Both the position numbers and the translations under genes were made by a program. Shown here one piece after another: positions 56,894-64,000 of a stretch of 64,000 nt of DNA. The stretch lies in contig DXEN01000088.1 of the NCBI GenBank assembly GCA_019114945.1, positions 1 through 64,000 on the forward strand, in the 5' to 3' direction. Positions within the stretch are counted from its first letter, which is position 1, and each line of letters starts with the position of its first letter. The notes beneath the pieces are model-generated. The model was not told where the DNA came from, searched no databases, and saw only the letters and a program-made list of their open reading frames with translations. Origin of the DNA: Candidatus Parabacteroides intestinigallinarum. Its GTDB lineage: Bacteria > Bacteroidota > Bacteroidia > Bacteroidales > Tannerellaceae.

Positions 56894-58879
56894 TTATAGC
56901 GGAATGTACCGCACGAACGCCTCTATCGCCTCGTACGAAGCCAAGCCTAATTGCCGGTACAACTCGGCGGTAGCCCGGTTGCGGTCCTCGGCGCGTTGCC
57001 AGAACAAGCGCTCGTCATCGCCCAAGTAAGGAGCGCTCTCCGCTTGCGATTGATGCTTCAATATAGCGTTCCGCTTGAAGCGCAACTCCTCCGGACTGAT
57101 TGGCACGGCCATCTCTATATGGTCCATCTCCCACTCGGCCCAGGCGCCACGATACATCCATACCCGGCAATTCTTCATCCATTCCTCGTCTTTCACCTCG
57201 TCGATCGCGGCTAATACGGCATCCAGACACACCTTATGGGTTCCGTGCGGATCGGCCAAGTCGCCCGCCACGAACATCTCATCCGGCTGGATCTCCTGCA
57301 ACAAGGCCTTCACGATATCCTTATCGGCCTCGCCCAGCGGATGTTTTTTCACCAAGCCCGTCTCGTAGAACGGCAAATCCAGGAAATGCACGTGGTCGTC
57401 CTTCACGCCGGAATAGCGGCAAGCGTGACGAGCCTCCTCGCGGCGGATCGTCCCCTTCATGAACAACACGTCCTTCCGCTCCGGAGCGCCATCCTCCACT
57501 TTCTCGTAACGCAGATAGTTGATAATCTCCTCGGCTTTTTCCTTCACCGTGGTGTCATTCGGAGAATATTTCTCGCACACGTCGCGCAAGTACTCGCAAT
57601 ATCGGATCACTTCCTCGTCGCCCACGGCGATGTTGCCGGATGTCTCGTACGCTACATGTACATCGTGATGCTGGTCGCACAAGCGGCGCAACGTCCCTCC
57701 CATCGATATCACGTCGTCGTCCGGATGCGGGCTGAATACGACAACCTTCTTCGGATAAGGCAAGGCGCGCTCCGGACGGTTCGAATCGTCGGCGTTCGGC
57801 TTTCCACCCGGCCACCCGGTAATCGTATGCTGGATATCATTGAATATCTTAATATTTACATTATAAGCGGAGCCGTACAACGCCAAGAGCTCACCCAATC
57901 CATGCTCGCTATAATCCTTATTGGTCAGCTTCAGGATCGGTTTACCCGTCAACTGGCACAACCAAACGATAGCCCGGCGTATCAACTTATTATCCCACTC
58001 GCAACTGGTCACCAGCCACGGATGACTGATCCGGGTCAAATCGTAGGCGGCGGACAAGTCCACGACAACCCTCGCGTTCGGATGGTTCTGCAAATAGCTG
58101 GAAGGGACGGAATCGCTCACCTTGCCTTCCACCGTCTTGACAATCACGTCCGCCTTGTCCTCGCCCCAAGCCATCAAGATTACGCTACGGGCATTCATCA
58201 TCGTCGAGATTCCCATCGTGATGATGCCGGCCGGTACATTCTCTTGCGAAGGGAACGTGCGAGCGGCCTCCTTGCGAGCGGCGCCCTCCAACAAGACCAT
58301 ACGCGTACGCGAGCTAATCGTCGTACCGCTCACGTTGAACATGATATTGCTGGCGCTTCCAATACCCAGCAACATGCAATCGATGCCGCCCAGCCACTGA
58401 ATCATCTCCTCATACTTGCGGCAAAAATCGAGGATGGAATCTTTCGGCATGCTCCCGTCCGGGCAATGGATATTCGACGGGTCGATATCGATGTGGTCAA
58501 AGAATTCCGCTTTCAAACGAGCCAAATTCCCCGCGCTCGGATTAGCCAACGGATAAAACTCATATTCCACGAAAGCGATTACGTTGCGGAAGCTTAATTG
58601 CTCCTCCTTATGGATACGGATCAATTCCTTATAAACACTCTGCGGGGAACGGCCTCCCGGCAAGGCCACCACGAAAGGCTTTCCGATGTCTTGCTTCCTG
58701 CGGATTTGCGTGGCTATCTCCTTCGCCACCGCCAAGGAACCCTCCTCGGCCGACTCATAAATATTCGTCGGGACCTTCTCCAAACGGGTTAATACGGAAT
58801 GCTCGAAGGCATTCTCCGGACGATAATACCGCAACGGTATACGCGTCAACGTGATTTGAGAACTAAGGTTCGTCTTCAT
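56894..58879 (-). CDS. Degenerate NagB-like domain fused to PIG-L/LmbE deacetylase
   Basis: A 661-residue cytosolic protein. Residues about 30-300 have the glucosamine-6-phosphate deaminase fold, but canonical E. coli NagB residues are missing by alignment: Asp72 is Tyr in FVEYEFYP, and the D-G-H...E stretch reads GIGSASNIMFNVSG, so Asp141, His143 and Glu148 are replaced. Residues about 380-600 form a PIG-L domain with intact-looking zinc motifs (SPHPDDDVISMGG, DPHGTHK). Bacteroidales carry a long NagB-PIG-L family; the loss of catalytic residues suggests a sensing or binding role, with the deacetylase still active. Two nagA genes lie upstream in the same direction. Confidence 0.85.
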   Translation of the reverse strand: MKTNLSSQITLTRIPLRYYRPENAFEHSVLTRLEKVPTNIYESAEEGSLAVAKEIATQIRRKQDIGKPFVVALPGGRSPQSVYKELIRIHKEEQLSFRNVIAFVEYEFYPLANPSAGNLARLKAEFFDHIDIDPSNIHCPDGSMPKDSILDFCRKYEEMIQWLGGIDCMLLGIGSASNIMFNVSGTTISSRTRMVLLEGAARKEAARTFPSQENVPAGIITMGISTMMNARSVILMAWGEDKADVIVKTVEGKVSDSVPSSYLQNHPNARVVVDLSAAYDLTRISHPWLVTSCEWDNKLIRRAIVWLCQLTGKPILKLTNKDYSEHGLGELLALYGSAYNVNIKIFNDIQHTITGWPGGKPNADDSNRPERALPYPKKVVVFSPHPDDDVISMGGTLRRLCDQHHDVHVAYETSGNIAVGDEEVIRYCEYLRDVCEKYSPNDTTVKEKAEEIINYLRYEKVEDGAPERKDVLFMKGTIRREEARHACRYSGVKDDHVHFLDLPFYETGLVKKHPLGEADKDIVKALLQEIQPDEMFVAGDLADPHGTHKVCLDAVLAAIDEVKDEEWMKNCRVWMYRGAWAEWEMDHIEMAVPISPEELRFKRNAILKHQSQAESAPYLGDDERLFWQRAEDRNRATAELYRQLGLASYEAIEAFVRYIPL

Positions 58880-58953
58880 GTTTTTTATTCGATATTAAAT
58901 TATAATGTTACTGATATAAATAACAACCATAGCCGCGAAACGGTTCAATCGCG

Positions 58954-60120
58954 TCAGGCCAGCGTATCGGTGCCCGGCACCAGGCGCCCCATGCTCCACA
59001 CCGCGCGCACGTTCAACTTCCGGTCCAATATTACGACATCGGCGTCTTTCCCTTTCTGCAACGTGCCGGTACGGTCGCTCACGCCCATCAACCGGGCGGG
59101 AGTCTCGGACGCCATCCGGATCGCGTCGGCCAAGGGGATGTCCGCCTTCTGTACCATCGTCCGGACCAGCGTGTCCATCGTCGCGATACTGCCCACCAAG
59201 GAGGAATGATCCGCCAACTTGCACACGCCATCCTCGATGATAATCCGCGGGTCGTCGATCGGCTTCCCCTCGTTCGCCGAGCACGCGAGCGCGTCCGTCA
59301 CCAAGCAAGTGCGTTCCACGCCTTTCAACTTATAAACCAACCGAAGGATCGTCGGGGGCAAATGACGCCCGTCGGCTATCACCTCCACGGTCATATCGTT
59401 CATCAAGTAGACGCTCTCCACCGTTCCCTCGTATTTATACTCCCGGCGCTTGTGGAAGCCCGGCATGGCGTTGTAGAAATGAGCCGCGTGCGTGAATCCC
59501 GCCTCGTAAGCCGTCCGGATCAAGTCGAACTCCGCCTCCGTGTGGGAAATCGCGGCCAAGATTCCTTTCGCCTTCAAATGGCGGGCAAACTCCAACGCGC
59601 CCGGCAGCTCGGGACTCGCGTCCCATCGCCTCACGCAGCGCGTCCGCTCCAGCACCTCCTCGTATCCGGCCGGATCGGGGTCGCTCTCCCGGTCGATAAA
59701 CAAGCTGGCCGCCATCTTCGGGTTCAAATAAGGTCCCTCGATATGCAATCCAAGAACCGGTCCTTCATTCTTCTTCATCACGCGCTCGCATACCTCCGCG
59801 GCTTGCTCTATCTTCGCGAGATCACGCGCCAGTACGGTCGGGAATATCGTGGTAGCCCCATATCTCTGATGAGCCGCCACGGCACCCTCGAAAGCCTCCT
59901 CCGTGCAATCCGAGAAATCGAAACCTCCACCTCCGTGGATGTTCATAGCTACAAAACCGGGAACGATATACATCCCTTTCGCGTCCACCACCTTCGCGCC
60001 TATCACCGCCAGGTCGCTATTCGTCACTTCCAGGATCTTCCCGTCGCTGATCAACACGGAGCCATCCTTCATCCAGCCTTGTGGCGTCAATATATGGCCA
60101 TTGATAATTTGCGTCAACAT
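58954..60120 (-). CDS. nagA: N-acetylglucosamine-6-phosphate deacetylase, paralogue 1
   Basis: A 388-residue amidohydrolase-fold enzyme: LHIEGPYLNPK metal Glu, AISHTEAEF and THAAHFYNAMPG His residues, and catalytic Asp in LVTDALACSA. The first metal-binding stretch reads AMNIHGGGG, without the HxH pair, reminiscent of single-metal E. coli NagA (QLN). It ends FVTGTDTLA-like (PGTDTLA). It starts 12 bases after paralogue 2 and precedes the NagB/PIG-L gene by 74 bases. It removes the acetyl group of GlcNAc-6-P; the substrate may differ between paralogues. Confidence 0.9.
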   Translation of the reverse strand: MLTQIINGHILTPQGWMKDGSVLISDGKILEVTNSDLAVIGAKVVDAKGMYIVPGFVAMNIHGGGGFDFSDCTEEAFEGAVAAHQRYGATTIFPTVLARDLAKIEQAAEVCERVMKKNEGPVLGLHIEGPYLNPKMAASLFIDRESDPDPAGYEEVLERTRCVRRWDASPELPGALEFARHLKAKGILAAISHTEAEFDLIRTAYEAGFTHAAHFYNAMPGFHKRREYKYEGTVESVYLMNDMTVEVIADGRHLPPTILRLVYKLKGVERTCLVTDALACSANEGKPIDDPRIIIEDGVCKLADHSSLVGSIATMDTLVRTMVQKADIPLADAIRMASETPARLMGVSDRTGTLQKGKDADVVILDRKLNVRAVWSMGRLVPGTDTLA

Positions 60121-60132
60121 ACGTATGATTGT

Positions 60133-61299
60133 TTAGAATAGTTTATTCGTTCCATCCACCAGCTTTCCCATCGCCCAGACCGCGCGCACCCGCAAGTCGC
60201 GATCCAGCAGGACGATATCCGCGTCCTTGCCCCGTTGCAACGTGCCTTTGCGATCCGCGACACCCATGATCCGCGCCGGCGTCTCCGAGGCCATCCGCAC
60301 GGCATCCTCCAAAGGAATCTCCGCCTTTCGCACCATCGTACGGATCAAGCGGTCCATCGTGGCGATGCTTCCAGCCAACGCGGAGCGGTCCGCCAGCTTG
60401 CACACGCCATCCTCGATGATGACGCGCGGGTCGAACGCCGTCTTGCTATCGCTCGCCGCGCAAGCCAAGGCGTCCGTAATCAAGCAAGTACGCTCCACGC
60501 CCTTTATCTTATAAACCAGCCGGAGGATTGTCGGGGGCACATGGATGCCATCCGCCACCACCTCCACGGTCATATCGTCCAACAGGTAAATGCTCTCCAC
60601 CGTTCCCTCGTATTTATACTCCCGCCGCTTGTGAAAGCCCGGCATGGCGTTGTAGAAATGCGTGGCGTGCGTGTAGCCCACCTCGTAAGCGGTCAGGATG
60701 TCCTCGAACTCCGCCTGCGTATGCCCCACGGCCGCCAGTACGCCCTTCGAGGTGATATACTTGCCAAACTGCATCGCCCCCGGCAACTCCGGCGCGGCGT
60801 CCCACCGCTTGATGCAACGCGTTTCCTCCAAAAGCGGGATATATTCCTCCGGATCCGGGTTCTTTATATTCTCGGGAATTTGCCCCCCGGCCATCTTCAT
60901 ATTAAAATAATGCCCCTCCAGGTGAAGGCCCAGCACCGGGCTGTCCTTCTCGGCCATCAATTTCTCCGTGGTAGCGGCGGCCGCCCGTATCATCGGGATC
61001 GTGGAGGACGACAACGTCGGGAAGATACTGGTCGTGCCATACCGCATGTGCGTGGCCACGGCCGTACGGAAAGCGTCCTCCGTGCCCTCCATGAAATCCC
61101 GCCCGCCACCTCCGTGCGCGTGTATCTCCACGCCGCCGGGAATGATATACATCCCCTTGGCATCCACCAAGGTAGCGCCCACTACCGCCAAGTCGCAATT
61201 CGTCACCTCCAATATCTTACCATCCTCTATCAACACAGAGCCATCTTTCAACCAGCCTTGCGGGGTAAGAATCTTTCCATTTATCAGTTGAGTTATCAT
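60133..61299 (-). CDS. nagA: N-acetylglucosamine-6-phosphate deacetylase, paralogue 2
   Basis: A 388-residue paralogue, starting MITQLINGKILTPQGW. An ATG 18 bases upstream (61317) is possible, but the chosen start gives the same length and N terminus as paralogue 1. Here the first metal stretch is EIHAHGGGG with the HxH pair that paralogue 1 lacks, and the metal Glu segment reads LHLEGHYFN. GHTQAEF, THATHFYNAMPG and LITDALACAA keep the catalytic residues. The tandem copies look like an old duplication. The promoter lies at 61335-61342. Confidence 0.9.
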   Translation of the reverse strand: MITQLINGKILTPQGWLKDGSVLIEDGKILEVTNCDLAVVGATLVDAKGMYIIPGGVEIHAHGGGGRDFMEGTEDAFRTAVATHMRYGTTSIFPTLSSSTIPMIRAAAATTEKLMAEKDSPVLGLHLEGHYFNMKMAGGQIPENIKNPDPEEYIPLLEETRCIKRWDAAPELPGAMQFGKYITSKGVLAAVGHTQAEFEDILTAYEVGYTHATHFYNAMPGFHKRREYKYEGTVESIYLLDDMTVEVVADGIHVPPTILRLVYKIKGVERTCLITDALACAASDSKTAFDPRVIIEDGVCKLADRSALAGSIATMDRLIRTMVRKAEIPLEDAVRMASETPARIMGVADRKGTLQRGKDADIVLLDRDLRVRAVWAMGKLVDGTNKLF

Positions 61300-61334
61300 G
61301 TCATTAGTTTTAAGCATCTACTCTTTATTGCTTA

Positions 61335-61342
61335 CAAAGTTA
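61335..61342 (-). promoter_or_regulatory. Promoter -7 element of the nagA-nagA-nagB/PIG-L operon
   Basis: Minus-strand TAACTTTG is an exact TAnnTTTG match, 35 bases before the chosen nagA start at 61299. It is so close to the alternative ATG at 61317 that the downstream start is favoured. Confidence 0.5.
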
Positions 61343-61605
61343 ACTTCCTTTTTCGAAAAAACACCTAATCTATCCGATTAAAAAGAGAAGTCCACCGAAA
61401 AAAAATAATTCCCACGATTGACAAAATGACATTTTGATTTCCGAAGTCCGTGAGAATCCGTTTTTTCGGGGCATAACATGAGCCGCCCGCGAAAACAAGA
61501 AAAAATTTCGGCAACCAACTGGCCATTAGCGAATTGTCGGAAAAACGGCCTTTCATCCAGAAGAATCCATGCGGCCCAAACGCTTTATGAAGGTCGGAAA
61601 GCCCG

Positions 61606-61690
61606 CTTTTCCTCCGAGGAAAACCATCTTTTCCTTCGAAGAAAACCTAATTTTCCTCCGAAAGAAACGAAAATCCTTTCCGAAGGAATT
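61606..61690. repeat. Tandem array, three to four 22-bp units, same family as 5058
   Basis: TTTTCC starts at 61606, 61628 and 61650, 22 bases apart, followed by a degenerate fourth unit. The core TTTTCCTtCGAaGAAAA is near-palindromic and matches the core of the array at 5058 on the complementary strand. Confidence 0.75.
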
Positions 61691-61722
61691 GAAAAAGCAC
61701 AAAAAACATGTCGAAAAACACG

Positions 61723-61815
61723 AGCGTTCGCGTCAAATCGTATGAACGCCCGTGTTGACTTATGTTGACATTCAAGGAGAAACACGCGAACTATGGTGCG
61801 AATCGACGCGAACGC
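61723..61815. repeat. Palindromic element with 11-bp perfect ends
   Basis: GCGTTCGCGTC (61723-61733) and GACGCGAACGC (61805-61815) are inverted arms. The interior also shows CGTGTT against AACACG, so most of the 93 bases can fold as a hairpin. No coding function is seen. Confidence 0.65.
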
Positions 61816-61979
61816 CCATGCGGGCAAACCTCTATTTTGAACTTTTTCGCCAAAGGCCTTGTTAGCGAAAGCGGCATATCTCGAACTATTTGTCAGCGAC
61901 ACGACGGATTCGCTTACACGTCGCCTCCGTGATTTGGACAGAAAATCCCCCATTTAGCACGGCGAACGGATTTTTATTG

Positions 61980-61987
61980 TATTTTTG
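61980..61987 (+). promoter_or_regulatory. Promoter -7 element of the DUF5063 operon
   Basis: TATTTTTG is an exact TAnnTTTG match, 27 bases before the ATG at 62015. No good -33 is seen. Confidence 0.5.
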
Positions 61988-62014
61988 TAGGTCTTAAAAA
62001 TAACGACAGAACGA

Positions 62015-62572
62015 ATGGAAACAGAGAATCATCCTATATACGACCGTAACACGATAGAATTCGTGACGGTAGCCTTGGAGTATTGCGCTTTTATCGAGAA
62101 AGCGGGCGAAACCGGCTTACTCGACTTCGTAGACAAGGCGACCAAGCTCCTCCCATTGCTTTACTTGAAAGCCAGCTTATTGCCGGATATAGAGCCGGAA
62201 GGCGACGCCGGGTTGGAATGGACCGTGACGGAGGAAATATACGAATCGGTGCGTACGCGCGTCGCGGGGCTGCTCGGCGAGCGCGACTCCTACCTGGATA
62301 CGTTCCACATGGATATGCGATACAGCGACACGCCAATCGCGGCGTTCATCTCCGAGAACCTGGCCGATATCTACCAGAACACGGGCGACTTCGTGGCGCT
62401 TTTCCGACAAGGCAACGAGGAGGTGGCACGGGAAGCGGTCGCCTTGTGCCGGGCTACTTTCCGGGATTATTGGGGGCAGCAACTGCTAAACGCCCTCAAG
62501 GCGTTGCACGCGATACGCTACAATGAGGAGGAAGAGTTGATACAGAACGATGAAGACGAGACAATAGAATGA
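62015..62572 (+). CDS. DUF5063 family protein
   Basis: A 185-residue acidic, helical cytosolic protein of the DUF5063 family (ending NEEEELIQNDEDETIE). Conserved segments include VDKATKLLPLLYLKASLLPD and DTPIAAFISENLADIYQNTGDFVALFRQGNEE, then FRDYWGQQLLNALKALH. The function is unknown. The stop codon overlaps the exonuclease start by 4 bases, so the two are probably translated together. Confidence 0.82.
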   Translation: METENHPIYDRNTIEFVTVALEYCAFIEKAGETGLLDFVDKATKLLPLLYLKASLLPDIEPEGDAGLEWTVTEEIYESVRTRVAGLLGERDSYLDTFHMDMRYSDTPIAAFISENLADIYQNTGDFVALFRQGNEEVAREAVALCRATFRDYWGQQLLNALKALHAIRYNEEEELIQNDEDETIE

Positions 62573-63150
62573 CACGACAATTCGCGCATACGATAACAAA
62601 AGAGGAGATCGCGAAACTCCCCACGGAGGCATTCAAGGGACGTATCTTCACGATACTCAGCGAGACGGAGGCGAACAAGGCCGTCGACTATCTATCCGGG
62701 TTCCCCCTCGTGGGATTCGACACGGAGACGCGCCCCAGCTTCAAGAAAGGGCAACATTACAAAATATCGCTCATGCAAATCTCCACCGACGACACATGCT
62801 TCCTGTTCCGCCTGAACCGGATCGGCATCCCCGAGGCGTTGGCGAGATTCCTGAAAAGCGAGGCTACCTTGAAGATCGGCCTCTCGCTACGCGACGACTT
62901 CGGGGCGATACGCAAACGCTCGGACATCGAGCTGACGCATTTCCTCGACCTGCAAGGCTACGTGAGCCAATTCGGCATCGAGGACGCCAGCCTGCAAAAG
63001 ATATACGCCATCCTCTTCCAGAAAAGAATCTCGAAAACTCAACGACTCACGAACTGGGAGGCGGATACGCTGAGCGAGGCGCAAAAGAAATACGCGGCCC
63101 TCGACGCGTGGGCCTGTCTACGAATCTATAACTTTTTGAATCAAGCATAA
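62569..63150 (+). CDS. RNase D-like 3'-5' exonuclease (DEDDy)
   Basis: A 193-residue exonuclease-fold protein. Motif I is VGFDTETRPSF, motif II lies in ITLRDDFG-like SLRDDFGAIRKRS, and motif III is YAALDAWACLRIY, the DEDDy arrangement of RNase D-like enzymes. There is no HRDC domain. It degrades RNA or DNA from the 3' end; the substrate is inferred to be RNA because an rRNA methyltransferase follows directly, but that link is weak. It overlaps DUF5063 by 4 bases. Confidence 0.85.
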   Translation: MTRQFAHTITKEEIAKLPTEAFKGRIFTILSETEANKAVDYLSGFPLVGFDTETRPSFKKGQHYKISLMQISTDDTCFLFRLNRIGIPEALARFLKSEATLKIGLSLRDDFGAIRKRSDIELTHFLDLQGYVSQFGIEDASLQKIYAILFQKRISKTQRLTNWEADTLSEAQKKYAALDAWACLRIYNFLNQA

Positions 63151-64000
63151 ATGGAATATTGTAAAGTTTTTCTGAAGCCCAAGAAGGAGGAATCGCTCCT
63201 GCGCTTCCACCCATGGGTGTTCTCCGGAGCCATCCAAGCGATCGAGGGCGACCCCGCGGAAGGCGACGTGGTAGAGGTGTACGGTGCCGACCATCGTTTC
63301 CTCGCGACGGGGCATTACCAAATCGGGAATATCGCCGTGCGCGTATTGTCCTTCACTCCGCGCGTCATCGACGAGGCTTTCTGGACCGAACGCGTCCAAA
63401 CCGCCTACGCGCTCCGGAAGACCCTCCGGCTGGCGGGCGTGGAAGGCAACGACACGTTCCGGCTGGTGCATGGCGAGGGCGACAACCTGCCGGGACTGGT
63501 CATAGATATGTACGCGCATACCGCTGTCATGCAAGCCCATTCCGTGGGAATGCATTACGCCCGCCACGCGATCGCCCATGCCTTGCGGACGGTTATGGGC
63601 GACGCGTCGCGGAACATCTATTATAAATCGGAGACGACACTTCCCTTCAAGGCGAACCTGGAAGACGAGAACGGCTATCTGTACGGGGGCGAGAACGAGG
63701 AGATCGCCACCGAGAACGGGCTACGCTTCTACGTGGATTGGCAAAAAGGGCAAAAGACAGGTTTCTTCGTCGACCAGCGGGAAAACCGCGGCTTGCTGGA
63801 GCGTTACGCCCCGGGGCGCTCGGTGCTGAACATGTTCTGCTACACGGGCGGATTCTCTTTCTACGCCATGCGAGGCGGGGCGAAACTGGTCCACTCCGTG
63901 GACAGCTCGGCGAAGGCGATCGCCTTGACGCGAAAGAACGTGGAGTTGAACTTCCCCGGCGACCCGCGCCACGAGGCCTACGCCGAGGACGCTTTTAAGT
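63151..64000 (+). CDS. Class I SAM-dependent rRNA methyltransferase (RlmI-like), 3' end beyond window
   Basis: At least 283 residues, cut by the window end (family about 390). The N-terminal PUA-like domain (about 1-75; VFLKPKKEESLLRFHPWVFSGAI) binds RNA. The segment VDWQKGQKTGFFVDQRENR and methyltransferase motif I VLNMFCYTGGFSFYAMRGGA are characteristic of the RlmI/RlmK family that makes m5C in 23S rRNA. The start directly follows the exonuclease stop with no gap. The exact target base is inferred from the family. Confidence 0.9.
   Translation, partial: MEYCKVFLKPKKEESLLRFHPWVFSGAIQAIEGDPAEGDVVEVYGADHRFLATGHYQIGNIAVRVLSFTPRVIDEAFWTERVQTAYALRKTLRLAGVEGNDTFRLVHGEGDNLPGLVIDMYAHTAVMQAHSVGMHYARHAIAHALRTVMGDASRNIYYKSETTLPFKANLEDENGYLYGGENEEIATENGLRFYVDWQKGQKTGFFVDQRENRGLLERYAPGRSVLNMFCYTGGFSFYAMRGGAKLVHSVDSSAKAIALTRKNVELNFPGDPRHEAYAEDAFK

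Larger units (their letters stand above)
61343..62014. other. 670-base gap with two repeat elements and no gene
   Basis: Reading frames exist but none has recognisable codon use, start signals or family features. The gap holds the 22-bp array at 61606, the palindromic element at 61723-61815 and the promoter of the DUF5063 gene at 61980. Confidence 0.6.

Noticed and set aside
61585..61953. A 122-codon minus-strand frame in the gap before DUF5063.
   Set aside because: It runs through the 22-bp array and the palindromic element, has Arg/Phe-rich low-complexity sequence and no recognisable family.

Overview
The window looks like a chromosomal segment of a Bacteroidales bacterium, most like the Parabacteroides/Tannerella group in gene content. 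The evidence is the Bacteroidetes-type promoter (-33 TTG and -7 TAnnTTTG) upstream of many genes, the atpD-C-I-like-B-E-F-H-A-G ATP synthase order, the thrA / phosphoglycerate-mutase-like / thrC cluster, a FeoA-FeoB fusion, a DUF1080 protein and a long NagB-PIG-L protein. Nothing fixes the species. No phage, plasmid, IS transposase, CRISPR array, rRNA or tRNA was recognised. Base composition is mosaic by eye: about 26.9-36.6 kb and 39.6-43.7 kb are clearly GC-rich, while 36.7-39.6 kb and the glycan operon (47.8-54.6 kb) are AT-richer.

Layout. 1-6.5 kb: ClpB chaperone (3' end outside the window), divergent from an NtrC-type response regulator and histidine kinase pair, then an Nramp metal transporter. 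6.7-15.9 kb: glutaminyl-tRNA synthetase and a TPR protein, a four-subunit 2-oxoacid:ferredoxin oxidoreductase operon that includes a 56-residue membrane protein, then an outer-membrane porin and a solute-binding protein. 16-18.9 kb: replicative helicase DnaB, an unknown helical protein and a uracil-DNA-glycosylase-family protein. 19.2-26.3 kb: the complete F1Fo ATP synthase operon. 26.7-31.9 kb: a threonine operon with a candidate leader peptide. 32.1-36.6 kb: FolK, FeoAB with a small Cys-rich partner, and a lipoprotein phosphoesterase. 36.7-43.7 kb: ornithine-cyclodeaminase homologue, a nucleotidyltransferase-aminotransferase fusion, a flippase, a radical SAM protein, an AraC-type protein and a DUF4130 protein. 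43.9-47.8 kb: DUF1080 protein, then a polyamine dehydrogenase-bcp-recA operon. 47.9-54.6 kb: a six-gene glycan operon. 54.6-61.3 kb, minus strand: DUF695, ferritin, bile-acid-type symporter, NagB/PIG-L protein and two NagA paralogues. 62.0-64 kb: DUF5063 protein, RNase D-like exonuclease and a 23S rRNA methyltransferase (cut by the window end).

The most striking non-coding structure is a set of six short tandem arrays in gene-free gaps. Each array has its own sequence (two share one family), yet the periods are only 22 bp or 41-42 bp, and most units carry an inverted repeat. They lie 3' of genes: after the histidine kinase, dnaB, atpG, thrC and the radical SAM gene, and in the nagA upstream gap. 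The other notable items are a NagB domain that has lost its canonical catalytic residues while its fused PIG-L domain looks intact, the nucleotidyltransferase-aminotransferase fusion beside an ornithine-cyclodeaminase homologue and a flippase, and a thr leader peptide candidate.
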